A DNA stretch of 64,000 nt, taken from Caulobacter sp. CCUG 60055. GTDB taxonomy: Bacteria; Pseudomonadota; Alphaproteobacteria; Caulobacterales; Caulobacteraceae. This document shows, one piece after another, positions 45,801-53,527 of this stretch. Positions within the stretch are counted from its first letter, which is position 1. Each line of letters starts with the position of its first letter. The notes below the pieces were generated by a model. The model did not search any database, was not told the DNA's origin, and saw only the letters and a program-made list of their open reading frames with translations. The stretch covers positions 186,001 to 250,000 of the forward strand of contig NZ_PUIC01000008.1 in assembly GCF_022750545.1 (NCBI RefSeq), read 5' to 3'. A program made the translations under genes and the position numbers.

Positions 45801-46443
45801 TGGTCTCGGCCCGCGCGACATAGCGGGGCAGGGGCGAGACCTGGTGCGACAGGGCCACGAACGACAGGCCGGCCTCGCGGGCCAGCTCGGCGGCGGCCAG
45901 TTCGTGGACCGGATTGAGGTCGGCGTGCAGGAAGGCGACGGCCGCGCTTTCGTAGCCGTCGAGGGCCGCCTGCTTCAGGCGGGCGAGCAACGCATCGCGG
46001 TCGAGGGGGGCGACCACCGCGCCGTCCGCCGCCAGCCGCTCGTCCGCCTCGACGACGCCGGCGTAGAGGGGGGCGGGGCGGACGACGTCGAGGGCGAAGA
46101 GGTCCGGCCGGGCCTGGTCGCCGAGGACCAGGGCGTCGGCGAAGCCGCGGGTGGCGACCAGCAGGGTCTTGGCGCCCTTGCGCTCCAGCAGGGCGTTGGT
46201 GGCCACCGTCGTGCCCATCTTGATGGCGGTGACGCGCTCGGCGGGGAAGGGCTGGCCGGGCTGCGCGCCCAGCAGCCGGCGCATCCCCTCGACGGCGGCG
46301 TCCTCGTAGGCGTCCGAGGTCGACAGCAGTTTCAGGCTGTGGGTGCGTCCCGCCCCGTCGCGGCCGATGATGTCGGTGAAGGTTCCGCCGCGGTCGATCC
46401 AGATGACCCATTCGTAACTTGCGGCGGCGTTGGTCGTTGTCAT
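42838..46443 (-). CDS. oplAH: 5-oxoprolinase (ATP-hydrolysing), HyuA-HyuB fusion
   Basis: Cleaves 5-oxoproline to glutamate with ATP; cytosolic, 1201 residues, the normal length of the fused enzyme. The HyuA half (about 1-690) has the actin-like motifs [28 protein letters not shown] and [16 protein letters not shown]. The HyuB half (about 700-1195) has [27 protein letters not shown] and [21 protein letters not shown]. It starts only 25 bases from the divergent DjlA-like gene, so promoters must overlap coding sequence or transcripts be nearly leaderless. Other members of this superfamily hydrolyse hydantoins; the fused form favours oxoproline. Confidence 0.9.
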   Translation of the reverse strand: MTTTNAAASYEWVIWIDRGGTFTDIIGRDGAGRTHSLKLLSTSDAYEDAAVEGMRRLLGAQPGQPFPAERVTAIKMGTTVATNALLERKGAKTLLVATRGFADALVLGDQARPDLFALDVVRPAPLYAGVVEADERLAADGAVVAPLDRDALLARLKQAALDGYESAAVAFLHADLNPVHELAAAELAREAGLSFVALSHQVSPLPRYVARAETTVADAYLTPALQAYVQRVARAVAGAPLYFMTSNGGLVRAETFRGKDAVVSGPAGGVVGVARTADAAGARAALGFDMGGTSTDVCRYAGALERRDTAKVAGVKVRAPMLDVETVAAGGGSILAFDGLRARVGPDSAGADPGPAAYGKGGPATVTDANLVLGRIDPRFFPAVFGPTHDRPLDLAAARARLQALADAMGAESAEAAAEGFIAVAVEQTAQAVRRISTERGFDPRDHALVAFGGAAGQIACWAAEALGAADILSPRYASLLSAWGIGQAEVRALRQAGLEKPLDDNGLAQARDTAEALRREAETALAAQGAAVGEVQLRLMLRYDGADAALPVPLGPVAEAKAAFETAHQRLFGFVEPTRPILVASVEVEAAAAASLTPPATAAAPPPAAGDEGATTTRLYADDAFHAAPILHAERLTQAVDGPALIVRGDTQIAVAPGWRARPEADGLIRLERIAAAAIRADEAGDRPDPVTLELFNRRFMGVAEAMGAALERTAHSVNIKERLDFSCALFDVEGGLVANAPHMPVHLGSMGASVRAVRDRHPALRPGDAFVLNNPYAGGTHLPDITVVMPVFMSQGDAAPSFYVAARGHHADVGGVQPGSMPPFSTTIAEEGVLLDALPLMRDGRLLEAEIRAALAAGPWPARNPDQNIADLKAQIAACQAGAASVAEMIRAFGPGVVARYMGFVQDNAAASVRRAIGRLRDGAARAPMDGGGEIVVRTTVDAAAGEAVLDFTGTSAVLGSNFNAPSAIVDAAALYVFRTLVDDEIPLNAGCLKPLRIVVPPGSMLNPAPPAAVVAGNVETSQHVVDALYAALGVMANAQGTMNNFTFGDATRQYYETICGGAGATADADGASGVHTHMTNSRLTDPEILERRFPVRVETFALRPGSGGAGNKRGGDGVVRRIRFLAPMEAALLSTRREHAPQGLAGGDAALCGRQRLITSSGAVNTLPGCFSVAVQPGDAIEIETPGGGGFGPVGAAG

Positions 46444-46468
46444 TGTGCGGCCACGATCCTAAACTGCA

Positions 46469-47176
46469 ATGGTTCCCATGAGCTTCTGGCGCAAGATAGC
46501 AGGCTTGGCCGTCCGCAAGGTGGACGCGGCCGAATGCCCGGACTGTCCTGCCGGCCCGCCCGGCGAGGACCCGGCGTTCTCGACCGCCGTCACCGCCCTG
46601 GGCGCGAAGCTGGCCAAGGCCGACGGCCGCGCCGACCATTCGGAGTTCGCGGCCTTCGCAGAAGTCTTCCAACCCGATCCCGCCGCCGAGCGCGACGTGG
46701 AACGGCTGTACGATCTTGCGCGGCAGTCCACCAGGGGATTCGAAAGCTACGCCCGGCGCCTGGCCAAGCGGTATCGCGGTTGCCCGCAGCTGCTGGAGGA
46801 CGTGCTCGACGGCCTGTTCCATATCGCCAAGTCCGACGGCGTCGTCACCCACGACGAGCTCGACTACCTGGAGCAGGTGGCGCTGATGTTCGGCCTGTCG
46901 CCGCTGGCCTTCCGCCGGATCAAGGCGATCCATCTGGGCGCCGGCGCCGACGATCCCTACGTGGTGCTGGACGTGGCGGCCGACGCCCCGGACGAGACGG
47001 TGCGGGCGGCCTGGCGGCGCGCCCTGGCCGCCGCCCACCCCGACAGGGTCATCGCCCAGGGCCTGCCGGCCGAATATGTCGAGGTGGCCCAGATCAAGTC
47101 GGCGGCCATCAACGCGGCCTATGACGCGGTGGTTCGCGAGCGGCGGGAACTGGCGCCCGTTCTGGCCGCTTATTGA
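46469..47176 (+). CDS. DjlA-like protein (TerB domain plus C-terminal J domain)
   Basis: A 235-residue protein. Residues about 38-145 form a TerB-like helical domain (ALGAKLAKADGRADHSEFAAF, then GLFHIAKSDGVVTHDELDYL), each repeat bearing the acidic DG motif. The C-terminal 70 residues are a J domain with HPD in AAAHPDRVI. The N-terminus is hydrophobic-leaning but lacks the strong DjlA membrane helix; SFWRKIAG suggests a peripheral or short anchor. It should recruit DnaK to an unknown client. Start at ATG 46469 or, equally likely, ATG 46478. Confidence 0.82.
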   Translation: MVPMSFWRKIAGLAVRKVDAAECPDCPAGPPGEDPAFSTAVTALGAKLAKADGRADHSEFAAFAEVFQPDPAAERDVERLYDLARQSTRGFESYARRLAKRYRGCPQLLEDVLDGLFHIAKSDGVVTHDELDYLEQVALMFGLSPLAFRRIKAIHLGAGADDPYVVLDVAADAPDETVRAAWRRALAAAHPDRVIAQGLPAEYVEVAQIKSAAINAAYDAVVRERRELAPVLAAY

Positions 47177-47296
47177 AGACGAGGTGCTGTTTTCTTCGGC
47201 GAATTCGGTCCCTTCCGCCGCCGAAAGGTTGACGGAAGCTCCGAGGGCGCCGACATACTGTTTGGCTGGGGCTTGACCCCTACGACGAGGATACGG

Positions 47297-47611
47297 ATGG
47301 ACAGGCTGATGGGCGCACAATCGAGCGCCGCTCGGAACGGCGGTTCCGCCTGGAAGAGTCTCGCCTGGATCGGCGGTGCGCTGGCGACCGCCGCCGCCGC
47401 CGCGGTCGCGGCGGTGCTGGCGGTGTTCTTCGCGGCGACGGTGGTGGTCATCGCGCTGATGGCCAGCTGCCTGCTGGCCCTGGCCGGGTTGGCCATGCGC
47501 GCGCGCCGATCGACCGCCCGCGCGCGGCCCGCCGACCCCTCGATCATCGAGGCGCACAACGTCGGCGGCCATTCCTGGGTGGCCTACGGCTGGGACCGCC
47601 AGGCCCGCTGA
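47297..47611 (+). CDS. Small membrane protein of unknown function
   Basis: A 104-residue protein from ATG 47297 (RBS GAGGAT). Two hydrophobic stretches, or one long hairpin, span about 22-66 (LAWIGGALATAAAAAVAAVL, then FFAATVVVIALMASCLLALAG). A basic segment follows (RARRSTARAR), then a conserved-looking tail, HNVGGHSWVAYGWDRQ. The aromatic, Gly-rich tail is probably cytosolic. Not recognised; it is well delimited by an RBS and a downstream hairpin terminator. Confidence 0.6.
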   Translation: MDRLMGAQSSAARNGGSAWKSLAWIGGALATAAAAAVAAVLAVFFAATVVVIALMASCLLALAGLAMRARRSTARARPADPSIIEAHNVGGHSWVAYGWDRQAR

Positions 47612-47646
47612 CCTTCACGATTTCGCGGCTGGATCAGCCGAGCGGG

Positions 47647-47676
47647 CGGCCGCCTTCCATGGGAAGGCGGCCGTTT
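47647..47676 (+). terminator. Terminator-like hairpin
   Basis: Perfect 12-base stem CGGCCGCCTTCC / GGAAGGCGGCCG (47647-47658 and 47662-47673) with loop ATG, followed by TTTCGCTTT. The T-run is imperfect, but position after the small membrane protein and before the oxidoreductase fits termination. Confidence 0.72.
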
Positions 47677-47760
47677 CGCTTTGCGCCCCGCTCCTGTTTT
47701 CACTTGGATCGCCCTGCGCTTCGGCGGATCGTCGGCTGAAGAAAACGCGGAGGAACGCCG

Positions 47761-48762
47761 ATGGCCGAGATCAACCGCCAGATCCTTCTGGCCGCCAGGC
47801 CGCAGGGCAAGCTTGAGCTGGAACATTTCCGGCTGGCCGAGGCCCCGACGCCGCGGCCGGGCCCGGGCGAGATCCTGGTCCGCGTCCGCCTGATCTCGCT
47901 GGACGCCGCCAACCGGGCCTGGATGCAGGGCGCGACCTATCGCTCCGCCGTCGAGGCGGGGCAGGTGATGGCCGGCGGCGGCGTCGCCGAGGTGCTGGAG
48001 TCCCGCGCGCCGGGCCTCGCTCCCGGCGACCTGGTCTTCGCCGACGTCGGCTGGCGCGACTTCGCCGTCCTGGCGGCGGACAGCGTCCAGAAGCTGCCGA
48101 GGATCGAGCCGCTCAGTCGCCTGCTCAGCGTGTTCGGGATCGCCGGCCTGACCGCCTATTTCGGCCTGCTGGAATGCGGTCGGCCGAACCCGGGCGAGAC
48201 CCTGGTGGTGTCGGCCGCCGCCGGCTCGGTCGGCTCGATCGTCGGCCAGATCGGCAAGATCAAGGGCTGCCGGGTGGTGGGCGTCGCCGGCGGCGCGGCC
48301 AAGGGCGCGCTGCTGGTGGACGAACTCGGCTTCGACGCCGCCGTCGACTACAAGGCGCCGGACTTCCGCCGGGCGCTCAGGGCGGCCTGCCCGCAAGGCG
48401 TCGACGTCTATTTCGACAATGTCGGGGGCGATGTGCTGGAGACCTGCCTGTTCGCCATGAACCTGGGCGGGCGCATCGCCTGCTGCGGCGCGGTGTCCCA
48501 GTACGACGGGGCCGCGCCCGCCCACGGCCCGCGCGGCGTGCCGGGCCTGATCGTCACCAAGCGGCTCACCCTGCGCGGCTTCGTGGTCACCGACTTCGAC
48601 GACCGTCGCGAGCAGGCCCTGGCCGATCTCCAGGCCTGGGTCGACGAGGGCCGCCTCAAGGTGCGCGAGGACATCGTCGACGGCCTGGAGAACACCCCGG
48701 CCGCGCTGATCGGCCTGCTGGCCGGCGACAATGTCGGCAAGCGGATGGTGCGGGTTTCCTGA
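47761..48762 (+). CDS. NADP-dependent oxidoreductase, MDR family (CurA/leukotriene B4 12-hydroxydehydrogenase-like)
   Basis: A 333-residue zinc-free medium-chain reductase. The N-terminal domain carries PRPGPGEILVRVRLISLDAANRAWM. The nucleotide site is SAAAGSVGSIVGQIGKIKGC, with VVGVAGGAAK and FDNVGGDVLE beyond. Relatives reduce the C=C bond of enones and 2-alkenals using NADPH. The ATG at 47761 sits behind CGGAGGAACG. It is probably the first gene of a run with the EamA transporter and amidase. Exact substrate not predictable. Confidence 0.87.
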   Translation: MAEINRQILLAARPQGKLELEHFRLAEAPTPRPGPGEILVRVRLISLDAANRAWMQGATYRSAVEAGQVMAGGGVAEVLESRAPGLAPGDLVFADVGWRDFAVLAADSVQKLPRIEPLSRLLSVFGIAGLTAYFGLLECGRPNPGETLVVSAAAGSVGSIVGQIGKIKGCRVVGVAGGAAKGALLVDELGFDAAVDYKAPDFRRALRAACPQGVDVYFDNVGGDVLETCLFAMNLGGRIACCGAVSQYDGAAPAHGPRGVPGLIVTKRLTLRGFVVTDFDDRREQALADLQAWVDEGRLKVREDIVDGLENTPAALIGLLAGDNVGKRMVRVS

Positions 48763-48814
48763 ACGGCGATAAGCCGGCTTGCCGACCCTCGCGGAAACGC
48801 TCTAAGCCGAGGGC

Positions 48815-49705
48815 ATGACCCTCCGCGATTTCGTCCTGCTGGTCGCCGTCTGCCTGGTGTGGGCGCTCAACAACGTCATCAGCAAGATCGTCATCGCCCA
48901 CATGGGCGTGCCGCCGCTGTTCTACGCCGCCGTCCGCTTCGCCATCGTCGCGGCGGCGGTGTCGCCCTGGCTGCTGCCGGCGCCGCGGCCGATCTGGCGG
49001 CTGATCGCGGTGGGCCTGCTGATGGGGGCCGGCAATTTCGCCCTGTTGTTCGTGGGCCTGAAGACGGCCAGCCCGTCGGGCGTGGCCGTGGTCAGCCAGC
49101 TCGGCGTGCCGATCACCACGCTGCTCTCGGTGCTGATCCTGGGCGAGCGCATCCGCTGGCGGCGCGGCCTGGGCATCGCCCTGACCTTCATCGGAGCCCT
49201 GACGGTGATCTGGGACCCGCGCGGGGTGGCGCTGTCGGGCGGCCTTCTATTCATCGTCGGCTCGGCCTTCACCGGCTCGCTGGGCGCGGTGATGATGAAG
49301 CAGATGGACGGCGTGCGGCCATTGCAGTTCCAGGCTTGGGTGGGTTTCTGCTCGTTCCCGCCGCTGGCGGCGCTGTCGGCGTTCGTCGAGCCGGGCCAGG
49401 TCGCGGCCGGCGTCTCGGCCGGCTGGGGTTTCGTCGCCGGGGTGGTGTTCTCGGCCCTGGTGGTGTCGGTCGCCGCCCACACCGCCTATTACGGCCTGAT
49501 CCAGCGCTACGAGGCCAATCTGATCTCGCCGCTCACCCTGATGACGCCCCTGGCCACCATCGGTTTCGGCGTGGCGATCACCCACGACCATTTCGACTTG
49601 CGGATGGCGGTCGGCGCCGCGATCGCGCTATTGGGCGTGCTGATCATCGCCCTGCGGCCCAACCGGGCCGCTTCGCTGCTCTTGCTCATGAGGAACCGGG
49701 TCTGA
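48815..49705 (+). CDS. EamA-family (DMT superfamily) inner-membrane transporter
   Basis: A 296-residue membrane protein with about ten helices in two EamA repeats. The first starts LRDFVLLVAVCLVWALNNVISKIVI, the second FIVGSAFTGSLGAVMMKQMDG. The conserved ends PLATIGFGVAITHDHFDLRM and ALLGVLIIAL match the family. Members export amino acids or metabolites or act as permeases; the substrate is unknown. Its stop overlaps by one base the ATG of the amidase gene. Confidence 0.88.
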   Translation: MTLRDFVLLVAVCLVWALNNVISKIVIAHMGVPPLFYAAVRFAIVAAAVSPWLLPAPRPIWRLIAVGLLMGAGNFALLFVGLKTASPSGVAVVSQLGVPITTLLSVLILGERIRWRRGLGIALTFIGALTVIWDPRGVALSGGLLFIVGSAFTGSLGAVMMKQMDGVRPLQFQAWVGFCSFPPLAALSAFVEPGQVAAGVSAGWGFVAGVVFSALVVSVAAHTAYYGLIQRYEANLISPLTLMTPLATIGFGVAITHDHFDLRMAVGAAIALLGVLIIALRPNRAASLLLLMRNRV

Positions 49706-50424
49706 TGGACCTCATCCCCGCGCCGTCGCCGAACTTCGACGCCCGCAAGGCGCCGCCGGACATGATCGTCCTGCACTACACCGGCATGCGCGGCGGCGAG
49801 GCGGCTCTGGCCCGGCTGCGCGATCCGGCCGCCAAGGTGTCGGCGCATTATCTGGTCGAGGAGGACGGCCGGGTGTTCTCGCTGGTCGCCGAAGAACGCC
49901 GCGCCTGGCACGCGGGCAAGTCGTTCTGGCGCGGCGAGAACGACATCAACAGCGTCTCGATCGGCGTCGAGATCGTCAATCCGGGGCACGAGTTCGGCTA
50001 TCGGCCCTTTCCCGACGCCCAGATCGCGGCGGTGATCGAACTGCTGGGCGAGGTCCGCGGCCGCTGGGACGTGGCGGACGCCCGCATCCTCGGCCATTCC
50101 GACGTCGCCCCCGGCCGCAAGCAGGACCCGGGCGAGCTGTTCCCCTGGAAGCGCCTGGCCGAGGCCGGGCACGGCCTGTGGGTCGAGCCGCCGGCTTCGC
50201 CCGGCGCGCCGCTGTCGCTCGGAGACGAGGGGACGGGTGTGTTCGCGCTGCAGGCCGGCCTGACCCGCCTGGGCTACGACAGCGCCCCCTCGGGCAGGTT
50301 CGACGAAGGGACCGCGACCATCGTCGAGGCCTTCCAGCGGCACTGGCGTCCGGCCCGCGTCGACGGCGTCGCCGACGGCGAGACCCGGGCGCGGCTGGTC
50401 AATCTGCTGCGGGCGGCGGCCTGA
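49705..50424 (+). CDS. N-acetylmuramoyl-L-alanine amidase (AmpD/AmiD family) with peptidoglycan-binding domain
   Basis: Zinc amidase of 239 residues that cleaves the lactyl-amide bond of (anhydro)muropeptides. The Amidase_2 domain (about 15-150) has zinc ligands in VLHYTGM, a His in the SAHYLVEEDG region, and LGHSDVAPGRKQDPG. A C-terminal PG-binding helix bundle follows (about 165-238, FALQAGLTRLGYDSAPSGRF, DGVADGETRARL). No signal peptide is seen, which favours cytosolic muropeptide recycling. ATG 49705 overlaps the EamA stop. Confidence 0.9.
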   Translation: MDLIPAPSPNFDARKAPPDMIVLHYTGMRGGEAALARLRDPAAKVSAHYLVEEDGRVFSLVAEERRAWHAGKSFWRGENDINSVSIGVEIVNPGHEFGYRPFPDAQIAAVIELLGEVRGRWDVADARILGHSDVAPGRKQDPGELFPWKRLAEAGHGLWVEPPASPGAPLSLGDEGTGVFALQAGLTRLGYDSAPSGRFDEGTATIVEAFQRHWRPARVDGVADGETRARLVNLLRAAA

Positions 50425-50428
50425 GGCC

Positions 50429-50992
50429 ATGGACGTGGGCGCGGTCCTCGGCGGCGACATCGTCCTGACCACGCCCCGTTTCGAGCTGCGGCCGCTGGAG
50501 CGGGGCGACGTCGGCGCGCTGTTCGACCACTTCTCCGACCCGGCCGTGACCGAGTTCATGGACATCGAGCCGCTGACCGTGCGGTCGCAGGCGCACGAGA
50601 TCGTCGACTGGGCCCAGGGCGTGCGCGCTGACGGCGTCGGCGTCCGCTGGGCGATCCGGGCCCTGGGCGGGGAGGCCCTGATCGGCACCTGCGGCTTCAA
50701 CGCGGTGGTCGTCCAGCGCGGGCGGCGCGGCGAGATCGCCTACGACCTGTCGCGGGCGCACTGGGGGCGGGGCGTGATGGCCGAGGTGCTGCCCAGGATG
50801 GTCGCCTTCGGTTTCGAGGCGCTGGCGTTGCGCCGCCTGGAGGCGATGGTCACGCCCGGCAACGCCCGCTCCTGCGGCCTGCTCGAACGTCACGGCTTCC
50901 AGCGCGAGGGCGTGTTGCGCGACTACGCCCTCTGGAAAGGCGCCTATTGCGACCAGATCGTCTATGGGCGGGTGAACGACGCGGTTGACTGA
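50429..50992 (+). CDS. GNAT-family acetyltransferase (RimJ/RimL-like)
   Basis: A 187-residue acetyltransferase of the RimJ/RimL branch. Seen are TPRFELRPLERGDVGALFDHFSD at the start, the acetyl-CoA region EIAYDLSRAHWGRGVMAEVLPRMV with the R-G-x-G/A-like loop, and the typical LRRLEAMVTPGNARSCGLLERHGFQREGVLRDY. Relatives acetylate ribosomal protein N-termini, amino acids or antibiotics; the target is unknown. It starts 5 bases after the amidase stop, and its end overlaps the likely -35 of rnpB. Confidence 0.88.
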   Translation: MDVGAVLGGDIVLTTPRFELRPLERGDVGALFDHFSDPAVTEFMDIEPLTVRSQAHEIVDWAQGVRADGVGVRWAIRALGGEALIGTCGFNAVVVQRGRRGEIAYDLSRAHWGRGVMAEVLPRMVAFGFEALALRRLEAMVTPGNARSCGLLERHGFQREGVLRDYALWKGAYCDQIVYGRVNDAVD

Positions 50993-51013
50993 ACGGCCGG
51001 TCGCGATCACTTT
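50985..51013 (+). promoter_or_regulatory. Likely rnpB promoter
   Basis: TTGACT (50985-50990), overlapping the acetyltransferase stop, and CACTTT (51008-51013) are 17 bases apart. Initiation near 51019-51021 would match the 5' end of the RNase P RNA helix P1. The -10 is weak, so the call rests partly on position. Confidence 0.42.
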
Positions 51014-51017
51014 CCGC

Positions 51018-51411
51018 GCCGACCAGACGGCCGGGCGGTCGCGGCGCTCGCTTGCGGGCGTCGAGGAAAGTCCGGGCTCCACGGTGAAAAGGCGGCGGGT
51101 AACGCCCGCCGGGAGCGATCCCAGGGATAGCGCCACAGAAAGCAAACCGCCGGCCGTTCGCGGCCGGGAAGGGTGAAAGGGTGGGGTAAGAGCCCACCGC
51201 GGACCCAGCAATGGGGACGGCATGGCAAGCCCCGCCTGGAGCAAGCCCGAATAGGGGCGGCGCGCTCTCGATCCGTCGAGGGCAGGGCTTCACCGGCCCA
51301 GTCGCCCGGGTAGGGTGCGAGAACCGTCCAGCAATGGGCGGTCCAGAGGAATGATCGCCGCGTCCCCTCGCGGGGCGGCACAGAACCCGGCTTACAGGCC
51401 GTCTGGTCATC
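51018..51411 (+). ncRNA. rnpB: RNase P RNA, bacterial type A
   Basis: Catalytic RNA of RNase P, which trims tRNA 5' leaders. The ends pair perfectly as helix P1: GACCAGACGGCC (51021-51032) with GGCCGTCTGGTC (51397-51408). The universally conserved blocks are present in order: GAGGAAAGTCCGGGCTCC near 51062, ACAGAAAGCAAACCGCC near 51136, GGTAAGAGCCCACCG-like near 51184, CCAGAGGAATGATCG near 51342 and ACAGAACCCGGCTTA near 51380. Exact ends may differ by a few bases. No protein gene is needed to explain this stretch. Confidence 0.96.
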
Positions 51412-51465
51412 ATCGTCTTCGAGAAAATGGGACGCGGCGCCTCCGGCCGGCGTCGATGCTTAACA

Positions 51466-51480
51466 GTTCTCTGTATGTTC
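51466..51480 (+). promoter_or_regulatory. SOS-box-like GTTC-N7-GTTC
   Basis: Direct repeat GTTC-TCTGTAT-GTTC matches the alphaproteobacterial LexA consensus exactly. It lies in the rnpB-mraZ gap, 33 bases before the candidate mraZ -35. The motif is short enough to occur about once by chance in a window this size, so only location supports it. Confidence 0.35.
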
Positions 51481-51512
51481 TGTTGATAGTCGCTCTGGCG
51501 CGGTCGCCAATG

Positions 51513-51540
51513 TTGTAAATATCCTTGTTTTTTCTATGAA
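51513..51540 (+). promoter_or_regulatory. Candidate promoter of the dcw operon
   Basis: TTGTAA (51513-51518) and TATGAA (51535-51540), 16 bases apart, lie in the only AT-rich patch of the gap. The start near 51547 would place the CCCA repeat (51563-51586) just downstream and give a leader of about 120 bases before mraZ. Confidence 0.4.
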
Positions 51541-51562
51541 TCGGGCGTCGGTGTCATTGTAT

Positions 51563-51586
51563 CCCAGTCAATCCCATGTTAACCCA
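51563..51586 (-). promoter_or_regulatory. MraZ-binding triple repeat (three TGGG on the minus strand)
   Basis: CCCA occurs at 51563-51566, 51573-51576 and 51583-51586, an exact 10-base period. Read on the other strand it is TGGG-N6-TGGG-N6-TGGG, the known MraZ box (TGGGN repeated once per helical turn). It lies about 85 bases before the mraZ start, so the operon is probably autoregulated by MraZ. Confidence 0.75.
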
Positions 51587-51669
51587 ATCAAGTCCGAACT
51601 CGGCGATGGGCGGCGGGTTTGGCGCGGGGCGCCGCGAGCGCCGGATGGGTTGTTCAGGGGCTGCACGAG

Positions 51670-52137
51670 GTGTTTCTCTCGACCTTCGAGAAACAGCTGG
51701 ACGCGAAGCGGCGCATCGTCGTGCCGCAGGAGTACCGCGCCGCCCTGTCCGGGCCTTTCGACGGGGTGTTCTGCCTGCCGGCCATCGACGCCGACTGCAT
51801 CGAATGCGGCGGCAAGGCGCTGTTCGACCGCTACGCCGCCCTGATCGAGGAGCTGCCGCCGGGCGACGAGCTGCGCCACGACCTCGAAACGGCGATCTAT
51901 GGCGGCATGGTCAAGCTGGCCTTCGACGCCGCCGGCCGCATCACCTTGCCCGAAGCCCTGTGCGACGCCTTCGGCATGACCGACCAGGTGGCGGTGGTCG
52001 GGCTGGGCGACCGGTTCCAGATCTGGCCGCTGGAAGCCTTCCAGGCTCGCCGCGCCGCCGCCCGCCAGGGGGCCCGCGACGGGCTCGCCGCCCTGCGCCT
52101 CCGCCAACGCCAGGCCAAGGCCGGGAGCGCGGCATGA
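51670..52137 (+). CDS. mraZ: Transcriptional regulator MraZ
   Basis: First gene of the division/cell-wall cluster, 155 residues from GTG 51670, which gives the canonical N-terminus [18 protein letters not shown]; the longer frame to 51619 adds unrelated residues. Two AbrB-like SpoVT/MraZ modules are visible: [19 protein letters not shown] and [16 protein letters not shown], with DxxGR motifs. MraZ forms rings that bind TGGG repeats and represses its own operon in E. coli. The triple repeat upstream is its expected target. Its stop overlaps rsmH by four bases. Confidence 0.94.
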   Translation: MFLSTFEKQLDAKRRIVVPQEYRAALSGPFDGVFCLPAIDADCIECGGKALFDRYAALIEELPPGDELRHDLETAIYGGMVKLAFDAAGRITLPEALCDAFGMTDQVAVVGLGDRFQIWPLEAFQARRAAARQGARDGLAALRLRQRQAKAGSAA

Positions 52138-53066
52138 TCGAGGCTCCGCACGTTTCGGTCCTGCGCGACGAAGTGGTCGCCGCGCTCGCGCCCGGCCCCG
52201 GCAAGCTGATCGTCGACGGCACCTTCGGCGCCGGCGGCTACAGCCGGGCCTTTCTCGACGCCGGCGCGGAGGTGGTCGCCTTCGACCGCGACCCCAGCGC
52301 CCGCCGGTTCGCCGCGCCGCTGGAGGCGACGGGGCGCTTCCGCCTGATCGAGGACCGCTTCTCGGCCATGGCCGACCATGTCGAGGCCTGTGACGGCGTG
52401 GCGCTCGACATCGGCGTGTCGTCCATGCAGATCGACGAGGCCGAGCGGGGCTTCTCGTTCATGCGCGACGGGCCGCTGGACATGCGCATGGCCGCCGACG
52501 GCGTCACCGCCGCCGACCTCGTCAACGAGGCCGAGCAGGCCGAACTGGCCCGCATCTTCTGGCTCTATGGCGAGGAGCGCGAGAGCCGGCGCATCGCCTC
52601 GTTCATCGTCCGCCGCCGCGCCGAGCAACCGTTCACGCGGACCCTGGATTTGGCCGAGACGGTCGAGAGGGCGTTGGGCGGCCGGCGCGGCGCCAAGGTG
52701 CATCCGGCGACCCGTGTGTTCCAAGCCTTGCGTATCGCGGTGAACGAAGAACTGTCTGAACTCGACGCGGGACTAGACGCGGCGGAGCGAATCCTGCGGG
52801 AAGGTGGCAGACTGGCTGTCGTAACCTTTCACTCGCTCGAGGACCGCATCGTGAAGGCTTTCTTCACAGAACGCGCAGGACGCACCCCGGCGGGGTCGCG
52901 CCACCTGCCGCCGCAGGTCCATGGTCCGGCCCCCACCTTCTCGCTGCTGTTCAACGGCGCCCGGGCGCCGGACGAGCGCGAGGCCGCCGAGAACCCCCGC
53001 GCGCGCTCGGCCAAGCTAAGGGCCGCGGTGCGAACCGCCGCTCCGGCCTGGGAGCGCGCGCCATGA
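52134..53066 (+). CDS. rsmH: 16S rRNA (cytosine1402-N4)-methyltransferase RsmH (MraW)
   Basis: SAM-dependent methyltransferase acting on C1402 of 16S rRNA, 310 residues. Motifs: [15 protein letters not shown] at the start, SAM loop [34 protein letters not shown] with GPLDMRM, and [20 protein letters not shown] toward the end. Full length. The start overlaps mraZ, and the end overlaps ftsL (ATGA), consistent with strict co-translation in the dcw operon. Confidence 0.96.
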   Translation: MIEAPHVSVLRDEVVAALAPGPGKLIVDGTFGAGGYSRAFLDAGAEVVAFDRDPSARRFAAPLEATGRFRLIEDRFSAMADHVEACDGVALDIGVSSMQIDEAERGFSFMRDGPLDMRMAADGVTAADLVNEAEQAELARIFWLYGEERESRRIASFIVRRRAEQPFTRTLDLAETVERALGGRRGAKVHPATRVFQALRIAVNEELSELDAGLDAAERILREGGRLAVVTFHSLEDRIVKAFFTERAGRTPAGSRHLPPQVHGPAPTFSLLFNGARAPDEREAAENPRARSAKLRAAVRTAAPAWERAP

Positions 53067-53527
53067 GCCTGTCGGACCTGTTCGACCGCCGCGTCCGCGG
53101 TTTCCGGGTGATCGAGGTCGGGGCGCTGGCCGTCCTGCTGGCGCTCGCCCTCGGCGTCTATCTGTCGAAGACCGGCGCCGGCCGCGAGGGGGCCGAGACC
53201 GCCAAGGTTCAGCGCGAGATCCAGGACGAGCGCAGCCGCATCCGCATGTTGCGCGCCGAGGTGGCCTATCTGGAGCAGCCCGAGCGCATCGAACGGCTGT
53301 CGAGCCAGTATCTGGGCCTGCAGCCCACCGTGGCCAAGCGGGAGACCGATCCCGACGCCCTGGTCGAGATCGCCCGCGACGCGGCCATGGCCAAGCCCGC
53401 CAAGGGAGGCGCGGCCTCGACGCCCGTTCCGCCTTCGCCCGTTCCGCCTCCGCCGGCCGCTCCCGCGACGACCGCCGCTTCTCCCGCCGCGTCCGCATCC
53501 GCCGCCGCTTCGGGGGCGCCGCGATGA
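53063..53527 (+). CDS. ftsL: Cell division protein FtsL
   Basis: Bitopic divisome protein of 154 residues. A short cytosolic part is followed by a membrane helix (about 17-36, [15 protein letters not shown]) and a periplasmic leucine-zipper-like coiled coil (about 50-92, [30 protein letters not shown]). The tail is Pro/Ala-rich and low complexity (about 110-150). It partners with FtsB and FtsQ and activates FtsW-FtsI. Assigned from topology and its fixed place between rsmH and ftsI; overlaps both neighbours by four bases. Confidence 0.88.
   Translation: MSLSDLFDRRVRGFRVIEVGALAVLLALALGVYLSKTGAGREGAETAKVQREIQDERSRIRMLRAEVAYLEQPERIERLSSQYLGLQPTVAKRETDPDALVEIARDAAMAKPAKGGAASTPVPPSPVPPPPAAPATTAASPAASASAAASGAPR

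Noticed and set aside
51456-51518. 20-codon hydrophobic peptide (MLNSSLYVLLIVALARSPML) between rnpB and mraZ
   Set aside because: Tempting as a SidA-like division inhibitor because of the SOS-like repeat, but the repeat lies inside the frame, there is no ribosome site, and such short frames arise by chance.
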